Source of the DNA: Bacteroidota bacterium
GTDB lineage: Bacteria > Bacteroidota > Ignavibacteria > UBA10030 > UBA6906
Direction: 5' to 3'
Length of the DNA: 64,000 nucleotides
Assembly (NCBI GenBank): GCA_030835135.1
Contig: JAUQWO010000003.1
Coordinates: 62,001 to 126,000 of the forward strand
In this document: piece after piece, positions 16,523-25,849 of the stretch
Layout of the letters: every line of letters begins with the position of its first letter
How positions within the stretch are numbered: the first letter of the stretch is position 1
Translations under genes and position numbers: made by a program
The notes under the pieces: model-generated
The model's database searches: none
What the model was told of the DNA's origin: nothing
The model's input: the letters and a program-made list of their open reading frames with translations, nothing else

Positions 16523-19360
16523 ATGAAGCAGACCGAACGCCTCTTCCTGCTCGACGGGATGGGGCTTGTCTACCGCGCCTACTATTCCTTCGCAGGCCGC
16601 CCCCTGCGCAACAGCAAGGGGGAGAATACCAGCGCCGCGTACGGATTCGCCAGCACGCTCATGAAGATCCTGGATGACGAACGCCCGGACCACGTGGCCG
16701 TGGTATTCGACACCAAGGAACCCACCTTCCGGCACGAACTCTTCCCCGAGTACAAGGCCACGCGTGATGCGATGCCCGAGGACATGGTGCCGCAGCTCGG
16801 CTGGATCAAGGACATCGTGCGCGCCCTCCAGGCTCCGCTTCTGGAACTCCCGGGATTCGAGGCGGACGACATCATTGGCACCCTCGCCCGTGCCGCGGAG
16901 CGGGAGGGCATTCAAACGTACATCGTCACCGCCGACAAGGACATGATGCAACTGGTGTCGCCGACGATCACGATGCTCCGTCCTTCCAAGGTGGCAACGG
17001 AGCTGGAGATCGTGCAGGCAGAGGGTGTGCGGGAGAAATTCGGCGTGACCCCGGAGCAGGTCATCGATGTGCTCGCGTTGACCGGTGATGCATCGGACAA
17101 CGTGCCCGGTGTGAAGGGCGTCGGGGAGAAGACGGCGATCCCGCTCATCCAGCAGTGGGGATCGCTCGAGAACCTCTACGATCATGTTCAGGAGGTCCCC
17201 CAGAAGGGCGTCCGTGAGAAGCTCATCGCCCACAGGGAGACCGCCTTCCTGTCGAAGCGTCTTGTGACCATCGACACCGCCGTGCCTATCGCACTCGGCG
17301 TGCACGACCTCCGCGCGCAGCAACCCGACATCGACCGCCTGCGTTCGATCTTCACGCGGCTTGAGTTCAAGGCACTCCTTGGCCGGATCGGCGGCACGGT
17401 TACACAGGCGGTGACGGACGCACCCGCGCCGGCCCCCGCAGGAACCGCCACGGCGCCTGCCCCCGCGGAGGACCTCTCTCCCGTCACCACGATCAGTGAG
17501 GATCAGCATACCTACCATTGCGTCACATCAACGGCGGCGCTCAAGGACCTCTGTGCCCGATTGAAGAAAGCGTCCTCGTTCGCCTTCGACACTGAGACCA
17601 CCTCAACGGACGCGATGCAGGCAGCGCTGGTCGGATGCTCATTCTGCATCGAACCGCGGGAAGCGTGGTACATCCCCGTGCTCCAGACAACCCCCTCTCG
17701 GTCCGCGACGGACCTGTTCGGAACAACGCAGCCGTCCGGAACCCCGGCATCGCCCGGTCCGGGACTCCCCCTGGACCAGGTCATCACGGCACTCCGCCCG
17801 ATCCTCGAAGACCCGAACAAGCAGATCGTTGGACAGAACGCCAAATACGACATGCTGGTGATGCGGAACCATGGGATCACGATGCATCCGCCTTCATTCG
17901 ATACCATGGTCGCCGGGTATCTCCTCCGGGCGGATGGCCAGCATTCGCTCGACAGTCTCGCGCTGGAGACCTTCCGGTACCGGATGGTCTCATTCGATGA
18001 CCTGACCGGAACCGGAAAGAACCGCATCGCCATCACCGAGGTGCCCGTTGCACAGCTCGCGGACTATGCGGCGGAGGATGCGGATTTCACGCGCCGTTTA
18101 CGAGACGCACAGGAGCCCCGCCTGAAGCAGGAGGAACTCCTCACCCTTGCCACGACGATCGAGTTCCCGCTGATCGCCGTCCTCGCCTCGATGGAATTCG
18201 AGGGGGTCCGGCTCAACGTGGACCACCTCGCCGCAATGAGCCGCGATATCGAGAAGCAGGTCACTGCGCTCGTTGCCACGATCCACGGACACGCGGGAGC
18301 GCCGTTCAATATCAACTCCACCCAGCAGCTGGGTGAGGTGTTGTTCCAGCAGCTCAAGCTCCCGGCCGTGAAGAAGACCAAGACCGGCTACTCGACCGAT
18401 GTGAGCGTGCTGGAGGGTTTGCAGGGACAGCATCCGATCATCGATGCGCTGCTCGAATACCGGCAGCTCACCAAACTCAAGTCGACGTATGTGGATGCAC
18501 TCCCTGCCCTGCTGCATCCCCGGACCGGGCGCCTCCACACCTCTTTCAACCAGGCCGTGGCAGCAACGGGCCGGCTTTCCTCGAGCGACCCGAATCTGCA
18601 GAACATCCCGGTGCGCACCGACCTCGGGCGCGAGATCCGGCGCGCTTTCATCCCCCGCGAGGACGGGTGGAGCATCCTTGCCGCGGATTATTCGCAGATC
18701 GAACTGCGCGTGATGGCCCACATCTCCGGCGACCCCGGGCTGCGCGAGGCATTCATCAACGACGAGGACATTCATGCGACCACCGCGGCGCGGGTCTTCG
18801 GTGTGGCAGCGAAGGATGTGTCACGCGACATGCGGCGCAAGGCCAAGGAGGTGAACTTCGGGATCATGTACGGCATCGGGCCGTTCGGACTTGCGAACCG
18901 TATCGGCATCACGCAGACCGAAGCAAAGGAGATCATCGCCCGGTACTTCGACCGCTTTCCCGGGGTGAAGCAGTACATCCAGGACACGCTCGAGCAGGCG
19001 CGGACGCGCGGGTTCGTGCAGACCCTCCATGGCCGCAGGCGCTATCTTCCGGAGATCACGAGCAAGAATCAGAACATCCGAGGGAACGCGGAACGGCAGG
19101 CGATCAACATGCCCATCCAGGGGACCGCGGCGGACATGATCAAGATCGCGATGGTCAACCTGCACGCCGCGCTCGTGGCAGGGGGCCATGCGACCCGGCT
19201 CCTCCTCCAGGTGCATGACGAACTGATCTGTGAAGTGCCCGCACGGGAAACGGCGGTGATGAAGACGATGGTCCCGGACGTCATGGCGAAGGCGATGCCT
19301 CTTGCCGTACCGGTGAAAGTTGATGCGGGGATCGGGCCGAACTGGCTCGAAGCGAAGTAA
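16523..19360 (+). CDS. polA: DNA polymerase I
   Basis: 945 residues, close to the 928 of E. coli. It has the 5'-3' exonuclease domain (about 1-300, including TGDASDNVPGVKGVGEKTA), a Pro/Ala-rich linker, the 3'-5' exonuclease domain and the polymerase domain. The proofreading residues appear intact: D356 and E358 in FDTETT, the Asp of NAKYD and of EDADF, so unlike several other bacterial Pol I enzymes this one should proofread. Polymerase motif A DYSQIEL (D722), motif B RRKAKEVNFGIMYG and motif C VHDEL (D899) are present. It acts in Okazaki fragment maturation and repair. It converges on the DUF5668 gene. Confidence 0.97.
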   Translation: MKQTERLFLLDGMGLVYRAYYSFAGRPLRNSKGENTSAAYGFASTLMKILDDERPDHVAVVFDTKEPTFRHELFPEYKATRDAMPEDMVPQLGWIKDIVRALQAPLLELPGFEADDIIGTLARAAEREGIQTYIVTADKDMMQLVSPTITMLRPSKVATELEIVQAEGVREKFGVTPEQVIDVLALTGDASDNVPGVKGVGEKTAIPLIQQWGSLENLYDHVQEVPQKGVREKLIAHRETAFLSKRLVTIDTAVPIALGVHDLRAQQPDIDRLRSIFTRLEFKALLGRIGGTVTQAVTDAPAPAPAGTATAPAPAEDLSPVTTISEDQHTYHCVTSTAALKDLCARLKKASSFAFDTETTSTDAMQAALVGCSFCIEPREAWYIPVLQTTPSRSATDLFGTTQPSGTPASPGPGLPLDQVITALRPILEDPNKQIVGQNAKYDMLVMRNHGITMHPPSFDTMVAGYLLRADGQHSLDSLALETFRYRMVSFDDLTGTGKNRIAITEVPVAQLADYAAEDADFTRRLRDAQEPRLKQEELLTLATTIEFPLIAVLASMEFEGVRLNVDHLAAMSRDIEKQVTALVATIHGHAGAPFNINSTQQLGEVLFQQLKLPAVKKTKTGYSTDVSVLEGLQGQHPIIDALLEYRQLTKLKSTYVDALPALLHPRTGRLHTSFNQAVAATGRLSSSDPNLQNIPVRTDLGREIRRAFIPREDGWSILAADYSQIELRVMAHISGDPGLREAFINDEDIHATTAARVFGVAAKDVSRDMRRKAKEVNFGIMYGIGPFGLANRIGITQTEAKEIIARYFDRFPGVKQYIQDTLEQARTRGFVQTLHGRRRYLPEITSKNQNIRGNAERQAINMPIQGTAADMIKIAMVNLHAALVAGGHATRLLLQVHDELICEVPARETAVMKTMVPDVMAKAMPLAVPVKVDAGIGPNWLEAK

Positions 19361-19373
19361 GGGCATCACGTGT

Positions 19374-19398
19374 CGGCCCCGTGGGTGAGACGGGGCCG
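19374..19398. terminator. GC-rich hairpin between convergent polA and DUF5668 genes
   Basis: CGGCCCCG (19374-19381) pairs with CGGGGCCG (19391-19398) across a 9-nt loop, 14 nt after the polA stop. There is no T-run on either strand. Confidence 0.4.
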
Positions 19399-19403
19399 GA
19401 CGG

Positions 19404-19907
19404 TCAGGACCGCGATGCCAGGAGTGCCCCACCGTACGCGATGATGGCGAGCGGCCAGTAGTCGCTGATCGCGCTGCGGACCACATCATACTCGACCGTC
19501 CCCATCTCCGCGAGGAGCATCGCCGTCCCCGCGCCGATGAGGCACAGGGCCGGCACGGCCATGTGCCACGCTTTCGGACGGGCGACCACCATCACGACGA
19601 ACGCAAGGCCCGCGAGGATGAGCATCAACGGGAAGCCGTACCATACGGGCACGTCCACCCACCCGGTCGTGCGCGCGAACTTATAGAGTGCGAAGCCGAA
19701 GAGCATCACCCACCAGAACGTCCCATCCTTCTTCTCCTTCACCCGGCGGATGATCACCAGCAGCGACGCGATGGCGATCGCCCCCCAGACGGCTTCCCAC
19801 CAGCCGAACGGCAGGACATCGAGGCGATGCAGCAACAGGAGCGCGCCGATCACGATCAGCACGCTCCCCCAGATCACCGGCGGACGCCGGAAGTCGATAC
19901 GGGTCAT
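19404..19907 (-). CDS. Small multi-helix membrane protein (DUF5668/LiaF-TM-like)
   Basis: 167 residues with about five membrane segments. The N-terminus (PPVIWGSVLIVIGALLLLHR) matches the repeated GxxLIxxGxxxLL pattern of LiaF-TM/DUF5668 proteins, which occur with PspC-domain proteins in envelope-stress gene sets. It lies 11 nt downstream of the double-PspC gene and is probably co-transcribed with it. Function beyond envelope association is unknown. Confidence 0.7.
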   Translation of the reverse strand: MTRIDFRRPPVIWGSVLIVIGALLLLHRLDVLPFGWWEAVWGAIAIASLLVIIRRVKEKKDGTFWWVMLFGFALYKFARTTGWVDVPVWYGFPLMLILAGLAFVVMVVARPKAWHMAVPALCLIGAGTAMLLAEMGTVEYDVVRSAISDYWPLAIIAYGGALLASRS

Positions 19908-19918
19908 GAATGGTATCC

Positions 19919-20668
19919 TTATGAAACGGTGACCGCCGGTGACACCGGCGCTTCTGCTTCAACGGGTAGTGCGATCGCGAGCAGGAGATAGATCAGGAGC
20001 ATGAAGCCGAACGATGCGACCCCTGCCATCACGAATGCCAGACGGATGAACACCGGGTCGATGCGCAGCCAGAGCGCCAGTCCGCCACATACGCCGGCGA
20101 TCTTCTTTTCCGTGCGCGACCGTGTCAGGCGGGCCTGCGCCGTCGCGGACGCCGGCGGCGCATCGGACACGGGAGTACCATCCGGCGCAGGCGTTGTCCC
20201 GGGTACGGCATCGGCCACCGGGGCGGCAGAAGCCGGCGCGGCGCTCACATAGTCCCTTCCGCCGAACAGGAACGCAACGCCGGCGAGGATCAGCATCACC
20301 GGCACCACAGTGCCGAACGACAGCCACCACCAGTTGTGCCAGAAATGGAGGTCCAGATTGCCCATCATCCAGAACCCGCCGATCACGATCAGGATGATCC
20401 CCCAGAAGCGCGTATTACTGCGGGCGCTCCCGGGTACCGGAGGGTCCGGCGTTGCCGCCGCCTCCACCACAGGAGCCTTCGGCATGAGGATCATCGCCGC
20501 GATATAGAGGATGATACCGGAGCCACCCAGGAGCGTGATGAGCACCCAGGCGACGCGCACGAGGGTTGGATCGATGCCAAAGTAGGCGGCCACGCCTCCG
20601 CACACGCCGTCGATCATCCGGTCGGTACGGCTCTTGGTGAGCCTGCGGTACTCCTGTCCAGTCGTCAT
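19919..20668 (-). CDS. Membrane protein with two PspC domains
   Basis: 249 residues from ATG 20668, preceded by AAGGAG. An N-terminal PspC domain (RMIDGVCGGVAAYFGIDPTL, residues ~15-70) and a second one at the C-terminus (KKIAGVCGGLALWLRIDPVF, ~185-240) flank a central region with two helices resembling LiaF-TM (WGIILIVIGGFWMMGNL) and a Pro/Ala-rich linker. PspC proteins sense or relay envelope stress. Two PspC domains in one chain may give an intramolecular dimer. It forms a two-gene unit with the DUF5668 gene. Confidence 0.82.
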   Translation of the reverse strand: MTTGQEYRRLTKSRTDRMIDGVCGGVAAYFGIDPTLVRVAWVLITLLGGSGIILYIAAMILMPKAPVVEAAATPDPPVPGSARSNTRFWGIILIVIGGFWMMGNLDLHFWHNWWWLSFGTVVPVMLILAGVAFLFGGRDYVSAAPASAAPVADAVPGTTPAPDGTPVSDAPPASATAQARLTRSRTEKKIAGVCGGLALWLRIDPVFIRLAFVMAGVASFGFMLLIYLLLAIALPVEAEAPVSPAVTVS

Positions 20669-20753
20669 CGCGATCTCCTTCGAGAAAGTGGGCTTCCTGA
20701 TAGAATGTACGCACTGCCGGCGGAGAGGTTGCGGCACCCGGGCCTGAAAACAG

Positions 20754-20785
20754 AACAGCCAGCCCCGCGCGCGGGACCGGCTGTT
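20754..20785 (-). terminator. Terminator after frr
   Basis: On the minus strand AACAGCC (20785-20779) pairs with GGCTGTT (20760-20754) around a GC-rich core (CCCGCGCGCGGG), followed by CTGTTTTC. It lies 24 nt after the frr stop and closes the ribosomal/translation operon. Confidence 0.6.
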
Positions 20786-20808
20786 GTACCATCAGGATCA
20801 CGGGAGGG

Positions 20809-21366
20809 TCAGACCTCCATGATCTCCTTCTCCTTCTGGGTAAGCAGCGCATCGATGTCCTTGATACCCTTGTCCGTCATCTTCTGCACTTCCGCTTCAC
20901 CCCGCTTCCGCTCGTCCTCGGAGAAATGCTCCGCCTTCTCCGACTTCTTCAGATGCTCGATCACGTCGCGGCGGATGTTCCGGATGGCGATCTTCCCCTC
21001 TTCGCCGAACTTCTTGGTCAGCTTCACGAGTTCGCGCCGCCGCTCTTCGTTCAGGGGTGGGATCGGCACGCGGATGACATCGGCGTCCTTGATCGGGTTC
21101 AGGCCAAGGTTCGCGGCCTGGATACCCTTCATGATCGGGTCCAGCGCGCCCTTGTCGAACGGTTGCACCGTCAGGGAGTGGATATCCGAAACACCCACGT
21201 TCGCGACGTGCGACAGCGCCATCGCGGATCCATAGTACTCCACTTTCACGCCGTCCAGCAACGCCGTGGTCGCTTTGCCGGTCCGGATCTTGGCGAGTTC
21301 CTGCCGCACCACCTCGCTCGCCTTGTGCATCCGGTCTTCCGCATCTTTCAGAATCGTCTTGATCAT
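20809..21366 (-). CDS. frr: Ribosome recycling factor
   Basis: 185 residues, the standard length. With EF-G it splits the post-termination ribosome. Characteristic segments are RTGKATTALLDGVKVEYYG, DPIMKGIQAANLGLNP and VRIPIPPLNEERR-like text around residue 85 (here RVPIPPLNEERRRELVK). It is the last gene of the rplM-to-frr cluster, 19 nt after pyrH. Confidence 0.97.
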   Translation of the reverse strand: MIKTILKDAEDRMHKASEVVRQELAKIRTGKATTALLDGVKVEYYGSAMALSHVANVGVSDIHSLTVQPFDKGALDPIMKGIQAANLGLNPIKDADVIRVPIPPLNEERRRELVKLTKKFGEEGKIAIRNIRRDVIEHLKKSEKAEHFSEDERKRGEAEVQKMTDKGIKDIDALLTQKEKEIMEV

Positions 21367-21385
21367 AGGAGTCCTCGTTCGTGAG

Positions 21386-22120
21386 CTATGCGCCGGCCTG
21401 GATGGTCTCTGTGACGCGTGTGCCGACGTGTTCGCCGAGGATGAGACGCTTGAAGTTCCCCGGCGTGTTCATATTGAACACCAGAATGGGGAGATGATTC
21501 TCACGGCAGAGGGTGATGGCGGTCATATCCATCACCTTCAGGTCCTTCTTCAGAACATCGAGGAAGGTGATCTGCTCGAACCGGAACGCATCCGGGTTGC
21601 GCTCGGGATCGGAATCATAGACGCCATCCACGCGGGTCCCCTTGATCACCACATCGGCCTCGATCTCCACGCCCCGGAGGACCGCTGCCGTGTCGGTGGT
21701 GAAGTACGGACTGCCCGTGCCCGCCCCGAAGATCACGATCCGGCCCTTCTCCAGGTGCCGCACGGCCCGCCGGCGGATGAACGGCTCGGCCATGGAGTCC
21801 ATGCGGACCGCCGACATCAGGCGTGTCGTCAGTCCGATGTTCTCCAGCGTCGCCTGCAGCGCCATCGCGTTGATCATGGTCGCCAGCATGCCCATGTGAT
21901 CGCCGGTGGCCTTGTGGATCCCGCTGGTGGAATTCGACACGCCGCGGAAGATGTTCCCGCCGCCGATCACGATGCCGACCTGCACACCGAGTTCCTTCAC
22001 GGTCCGGATCTCCTCCGCGTACTGCCGGAGCATTGCCGGATCGATGCCGAACTGCTGCTGCCCCATCAGGGCTTCGCCGCTCAGCTTGAGCAGGACCCTC
22101 GCGTATGCCGGTTTGGCCAT
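21386..22120 (-). CDS. pyrH: UMP kinase
   Basis: 244 residues of the bacterial amino-acid-kinase fold: [13 protein letters not shown] at the N-terminus, the GGGNIFRG glycine loop, and [16 protein letters not shown] for substrate and ATP binding. It phosphorylates UMP to UDP in pyrimidine nucleotide synthesis. It starts 4 nt after the tsf stop and precedes frr, the common tsf-pyrH-frr order. Confidence 0.97.
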   Translation of the reverse strand: MAKPAYARVLLKLSGEALMGQQQFGIDPAMLRQYAEEIRTVKELGVQVGIVIGGGNIFRGVSNSTSGIHKATGDHMGMLATMINAMALQATLENIGLTTRLMSAVRMDSMAEPFIRRRAVRHLEKGRIVIFGAGTGSPYFTTDTAAVLRGVEIEADVVIKGTRVDGVYDSDPERNPDAFRFEQITFLDVLKKDLKVMDMTAITLCRENHLPILVFNMNTPGNFKRLILGEHVGTRVTETIQAGA

Positions 22121-22124
22121 GGTC

Positions 22125-22985
22125 TTACTTCACCTCTTCACCGAGGTGGAAGCGGACGAAGCGGCGGACGGTCACGGTCTTGCCCGACGACTTCGAGAGA
22201 TCGGCCAGCACATCCTTGATCGTCTTTCCCGGGTCCTTGATGAAGGTCTGGTCCAGGAGACACACTTCCTGGTAGTACTTCTCGAGACGGCCGGAGGCGA
22301 TGCGCTCGACGATCTGGTCCTTCTTCCCTTCGTTCTTCGCCTGCGTGCGGTAGATGTCCAGCTCGCGCTCGATGGCATCCTTGCTCACTTCATCACGGCT
22401 CACGCACATCGGGTTCATCGCGGCGACCTGCATGGCCACGTCGCGGCCGGTCTGGGCACCGGAGGCATCCATCCCGCCGAACTCCACGAGCACACCGATC
22501 TTGCTGCCGAGGTGCGTGTAGGAACTCACACTGCCGTCGGCGGAGGCGAGGATCTGGAACCGGCGCACCTCGATCTTCTCGCCGACCTTGGCGAGCAGGT
22601 CATTGAGCAATTCGGCGACGGTCTTCCCGGCCGGGGCCTTCAGGCCCGCAAGGGCCTCGACGCTGGCCGGACGGTCGCGGAGGATCGTCTCGACCACGTT
22701 CGTCGCGAACCCGGTGAAGTCGTCGCTGCGGCCGACGAAATCGGTCTCGCAGTTCACTTCCACGGCGACACCCACCGTACCATCGGCGGACACGCGGGTC
22801 GCGATGACGCCTTCCTTGGCGGCGCGTTCGGCGCGCTTGGCACCGGTGGCCGCACCCTTCTTGCGAAGGAAGTCGATCGCCGCTTCCATGTCCCCGTTCG
22901 ATGCTTCGAGGGCACGCTTACAATCCATCATGCCTGCGCCGGTCTTGTCGCGCAGCTTCTTGATCACGTCACTGGTGATATCCAT
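22125..22985 (-). CDS. tsf: Elongation factor Ts
   Basis: 286 residues. The N-terminal UBA-like domain ([20 protein letters not shown]) is followed by the EF-Tu-contact motif with [14 protein letters not shown] and the core dimerisation subdomains. It recycles EF-Tu-GDP. It lies 24 nt after rpsB, the conserved rpsB-tsf pair. Confidence 0.97.
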   Translation of the reverse strand: MDITSDVIKKLRDKTGAGMMDCKRALEASNGDMEAAIDFLRKKGAATGAKRAERAAKEGVIATRVSADGTVGVAVEVNCETDFVGRSDDFTGFATNVVETILRDRPASVEALAGLKAPAGKTVAELLNDLLAKVGEKIEVRRFQILASADGSVSSYTHLGSKIGVLVEFGGMDASGAQTGRDVAMQVAAMNPMCVSRDEVSKDAIERELDIYRTQAKNEGKKDQIVERIASGRLEKYYQEVCLLDQTFIKDPGKTIKDVLADLSKSSGKTVTVRRFVRFHLGEEVK

Positions 22986-23009
22986 GAGATACGTTCTTTC
23001 GTCTGATCG

Positions 23010-23774
23010 TTAGCGGGACGATTTCTCGTCCGCATCCTTGTCCTTGCCTCTGTTGTCATGCTCGGCCATGGCTTCCGCATGGTGCTGGGCCGCGCGCTGT
23101 TTGCCTTCGGCGATCGCATCGCCGACCACTTTGCAGATCACCTGCACCGACTTGATCGCGTCGTCGTTGGCCGGGATCACATAGTCGATACCATCGGGGT
23201 CGCAGTTGGTGTCGACGATCGCGAACACCGGGATGCCGAGGCGGCGGGCTTCCTTCACCGCGATGGCTTCCTTCTTGACGTCGACGACGAAGAGGGCGCC
23301 GGGCAGGCGGGTCATTTCCACCACGCCGGAGAGGATATCGTTCAGCTTCTCCTTCTCGCGCGTGAGGAAGAGCGCTTCCTTCTTCGTGATCTTGTCGAAC
23401 GTCCCGTCGCTCTCCATCTTCTCGATGTTGGTGAGGCGCTTGACGCTCTTGCGGATGGTGGTGAAGTTCGTGAGGCAGCCGCCGAGCCAGCGTTCGCTGA
23501 CATAGAACTCGCCGGTGCGCACGGCTTCCTGCTTGATGATGTCCTTGGCCTGCTTCTTGGTGCCGACGAACAGGATGCGTTTCCCGTCAGCAACGATGTT
23601 CGAGAGCGCGTTGGACGCGTCGTCGAGGAGCTGACGGGACTTCATGAGATCGATGATGTGGATACCGTTGCGCTCCATGAAGATGTAGGGGCGCATCTTG
23701 GGGTTCCAGCGGCGGGTAAGGTGACCAAAATGGCAGCCGGCTGCCAGGAGCTCGGCGACTTCGACGCGAGACAT
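23010..23774 (-). CDS. rpsB: 30S ribosomal protein S2
   Basis: 254 residues with [20 protein letters not shown] near the N-terminus and [20 protein letters not shown] and [16 protein letters not shown] late. AAGGAG precedes the ATG by 7 nt. A 128-nt structured leader separates it from rpsI, which may allow S2 autoregulation as in other bacteria. The C-terminal ~30 residues are charged ([15 protein letters not shown]), a common variable extension. Confidence 0.97.
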   Translation of the reverse strand: MSRVEVAELLAAGCHFGHLTRRWNPKMRPYIFMERNGIHIIDLMKSRQLLDDASNALSNIVADGKRILFVGTKKQAKDIIKQEAVRTGEFYVSERWLGGCLTNFTTIRKSVKRLTNIEKMESDGTFDKITKKEALFLTREKEKLNDILSGVVEMTRLPGALFVVDVKKEAIAVKEARRLGIPVFAIVDTNCDPDGIDYVIPANDDAIKSVQVICKVVGDAIAEGKQRAAQHHAEAMAEHDNRGKDKDADEKSSR

Positions 23775-23819
23775 GGGTGTACTCCTTGGTTATAGGGTCT
23801 TCTACTCTCTTCATTTCCC

Positions 23820-23855
23820 GCCGGAGTCCCGCGCTGAGCGCGGGACACCACCGGC
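23820..23855 (-). promoter_or_regulatory. Structured element in the rpsI-rpsB gap (candidate rpsB leader)
   Basis: A perfect 10-bp repeat (GTCCCGCGCT at 23826-23835 with AGCGCGGGAC at 23837-23846) is nested inside an outer pair (GCCGG 23820-23824 with CCGGC 23851-23855). It lies 46 nt upstream of the rpsB ATG on its transcript. No T-run follows on the minus strand, so a leader or attenuator element for rpsB-tsf is preferred over a terminator of rpsI. Confidence 0.45.
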
Positions 23856-23902
23856 AGGATCCAAGAGTATGCTTTTTTTGTACTACACCATTTCCCGGGC
23901 GC

Positions 23903-24295
23903 TTAGCGCTTCGAGAACTGGAATCTCTTGCGGGCTTTTTTCTGTCCGTACTTCTTACGCTCGACCATACGCGGGTCGCGCGTCAACAGTCCGGCCTGAC
24001 GCAACGGCGACTTGTTGTCTTCGCTCAGCGAGACGAGCGCACGCGCGATGCCGAGCATGATCGCTCCGGCCTGTCCCGTGCTGCCGCCACCTTCAACGTT
24101 GACGCGGATGTCGTACTTGCCGGAGGCCTGTGCAACCTCAAGGGGCTTCAGGACGTGTGCCCGCAGAGTCTCCAGCGGGAAGAACGTCTCAAGCGCACGG
24201 CGGTTGACGGTGATCTTGCCGGTGCCCGGCGCCAGGATGACGCGTGCAACGGATGTTTTGCGGCGGCCGACTGCTGTGGTCGTGTGTGTGTGCAT
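23903..24295 (-). CDS. rpsI: 30S ribosomal protein S9
   Basis: 130 residues, normal length. [19 protein letters not shown] at the N-terminus and the basic C-terminal tail ([19 protein letters not shown]), which reaches the P-site tRNA, are diagnostic. It lies 27 nt after rplM in the universal rplM-rpsI pair. Confidence 0.97.
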   Translation of the reverse strand: MHTHTTTAVGRRKTSVARVILAPGTGKITVNRRALETFFPLETLRAHVLKPLEVAQASGKYDIRVNVEGGGSTGQAGAIMLGIARALVSLSEDNKSPLRQAGLLTRDPRMVERKKYGQKKARKRFQFSKR

Positions 24296-24322
24296 ACTGC
24301 GATCAGACTCCTGTCAGATTGA

Positions 24323-24760
24323 TCATGACACCGGATGGGGCTGCGGCTGCTGGGCAGAGTGCGGATGCGCTGCGCCCGAGTACACCTTCAGCTTCTTGAA
24401 GATCTGGCGGCCAAGACGGTTGTGCGGCAACATGCCTTTGATCGCATGTTCGATCACGCGCTCCGGATGCTTCGCCAGCACGTCCTGGAACTTCTCCCAG
24501 GTCCCGCCACCGGGATATCCCGTGTAGTGGAAATACTGCTTCAACTCTGTGCGCCGGCCGGTGACCTTCACCTTCGATGCGTTCACGACGATGACAAAAT
24601 CACCCGTATCCGCGTTCGGCGTGAATTCCGGCTTGTGCTTGCCCCGAAGCAAACGGGCGATCTCGGTCGCCACGCGACCCAGGGTCTTCCCCTCGGCATC
24701 GATCAGATGCCACTTCCGCTCCGTGTCCTTCTCGGTAAAAAAGCGTGTTGCCTTGTCCAC
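24323..24760 (-). CDS. rplM: 50S ribosomal protein L13
   Basis: 145 residues from GTG 24760. This start is supported by GGAG nine bases upstream and by the family length (about 142-150); an upstream ATG would add 27 residues unlike L13. Diagnostic segments are [38 protein letters not shown] and [12 protein letters not shown]. The C-terminus is His/Pro/Gln-rich ([12 protein letters not shown]). First gene of the operon, with a good promoter just upstream. Confidence 0.95.
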   Translation of the reverse strand: MDKATRFFTEKDTERKWHLIDAEGKTLGRVATEIARLLRGKHKPEFTPNADTGDFVIVVNASKVKVTGRRTELKQYFHYTGYPGGGTWEKFQDVLAKHPERVIEHAIKGMLPHNRLGRQIFKKLKVYSGAAHPHSAQQPQPHPVS

Positions 24761-24812
24761 GAATGATGCTCCTGCAGTGTGATAAAGCGTAGAGATATTC
24801 AATGAGCTAAAA

Positions 24813-24841
24813 AAGGTACGCAAAACCCCAATGAATGTCAA
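24813..24841 (-). promoter_or_regulatory. Candidate rplM-operon promoter
   Basis: On the minus strand a consensus TTGACA (24841-24836), 17 nt and TACCTT (24818-24813) lie 53 nt before the rplM GTG. It is in the short gap after lipA, so the ribosomal operon is likely transcribed independently of the upstream dehydrogenase genes. Confidence 0.55.
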
Positions 24842-24849
24842 TATTCAGG

Positions 24850-25752
24850 TCAGGAAATGTGCATCGCAGCGTGGTATGAGCTCCGCACCAGCGGCCCCGA
24901 CTCCACATGCCGGAAACCCATCGAAATGCCCCGTTCCTTCAACATTCTGAACTCGTCCGGATGCACGTACCGATGCACCGGCAGGTGCTCGCGCGACGGC
25001 TGAAGATACTGCCCCAGCGTGAGGATGTCACAGGAAACTGCGCGCAGATCGCTCATCACCTCAACGATCTCTTCCGTTGTCTCCCCCAACCCCAGCATCA
25101 GCCCGCTCTTGGTGACCATGCCCCACTGCTTCCCGCGCTCCAACAATTCGAGACTCCGCGTGTACTTCGCCTGCGGCCGCACCGTGGCGTACAGCCGCGG
25201 GACGGTCTCGGTATTGTGATTCAGGATGTCGGGCCTCGCATCGACAAGGACCCGCAAGGCATGCTCGTCACCCCGGAAGTCCGGGATCAACACCTCCACG
25301 GTGATCCCGGGACGCGCCTCCCGCGCCAACCGGATCGTCTCCGCGAAGATCCCCGCTCCGCCATCCCCGAGTTCGTCGCGGTTCACCGACGTGATCACCG
25401 CATGCTTCACCGCCATGGTCCGTATCGCTTCCGCCACCCGCCGCGGCTCATCTGTGTCCAGGTACTCCGGACGCCCGGTCTTCACGTTGCAGAACCCGCA
25501 CGATCGTGTGCACACGTCGCCCAGGATCATGAACGTCGCCGTCCCCGCATTCCAGCACTCACCCATGTTCGGGCACCGCGCTTCTTCGCACACGGTGTGC
25601 AGCTTGTGTCCCGTGACCAACCCCTTCACGCGCGCATAGTTGTCCCCCGACGCCAGCCGCACCTTCAGCCACTCCGGCCGCGCCAACCGCGTCGGAGCGT
25701 CGCCGCCGGCCGCCTTCTCTCCCGTCATCGTCGCCTTCAATTCAATGCTCAT
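24850..25752 (-). CDS. lipA: Lipoyl synthase
   Basis: 300 residues from ATG 25752, preferred over the GTG four codons upstream because GGAGG lies 5 nt before it. A radical-SAM enzyme that inserts two sulfurs into octanoylated lipoyl domains. The auxiliary cluster cysteines are in [12 protein letters not shown] (55, 60, 66), the radical-SAM cluster in CTRSCGFC (81, 85, 88), and the conserved C-terminal serine in VRSSYHA. It follows the E2 gene by about 100 nt and completes the set with lipB for making active lipoylated E2. Confidence 0.96.
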   Translation of the reverse strand: MSIELKATMTGEKAAGGDAPTRLARPEWLKVRLASGDNYARVKGLVTGHKLHTVCEEARCPNMGECWNAGTATFMILGDVCTRSCGFCNVKTGRPEYLDTDEPRRVAEAIRTMAVKHAVITSVNRDELGDGGAGIFAETIRLAREARPGITVEVLIPDFRGDEHALRVLVDARPDILNHNTETVPRLYATVRPQAKYTRSLELLERGKQWGMVTKSGLMLGLGETTEEIVEVMSDLRAVSCDILTLGQYLQPSREHLPVHRYVHPDEFRMLKERGISMGFRHVESGPLVRSSYHAAMHIS

Positions 25753-25849
25753 CACCGCCTCCACCTCCCCATGCCCCGCTGTTCATGCTTCCCTCTTCGC
25801 TCTGCATTCGTCTCTGCTATTGTCCCCTGTGCCAGCTCGCACGGCCCTT

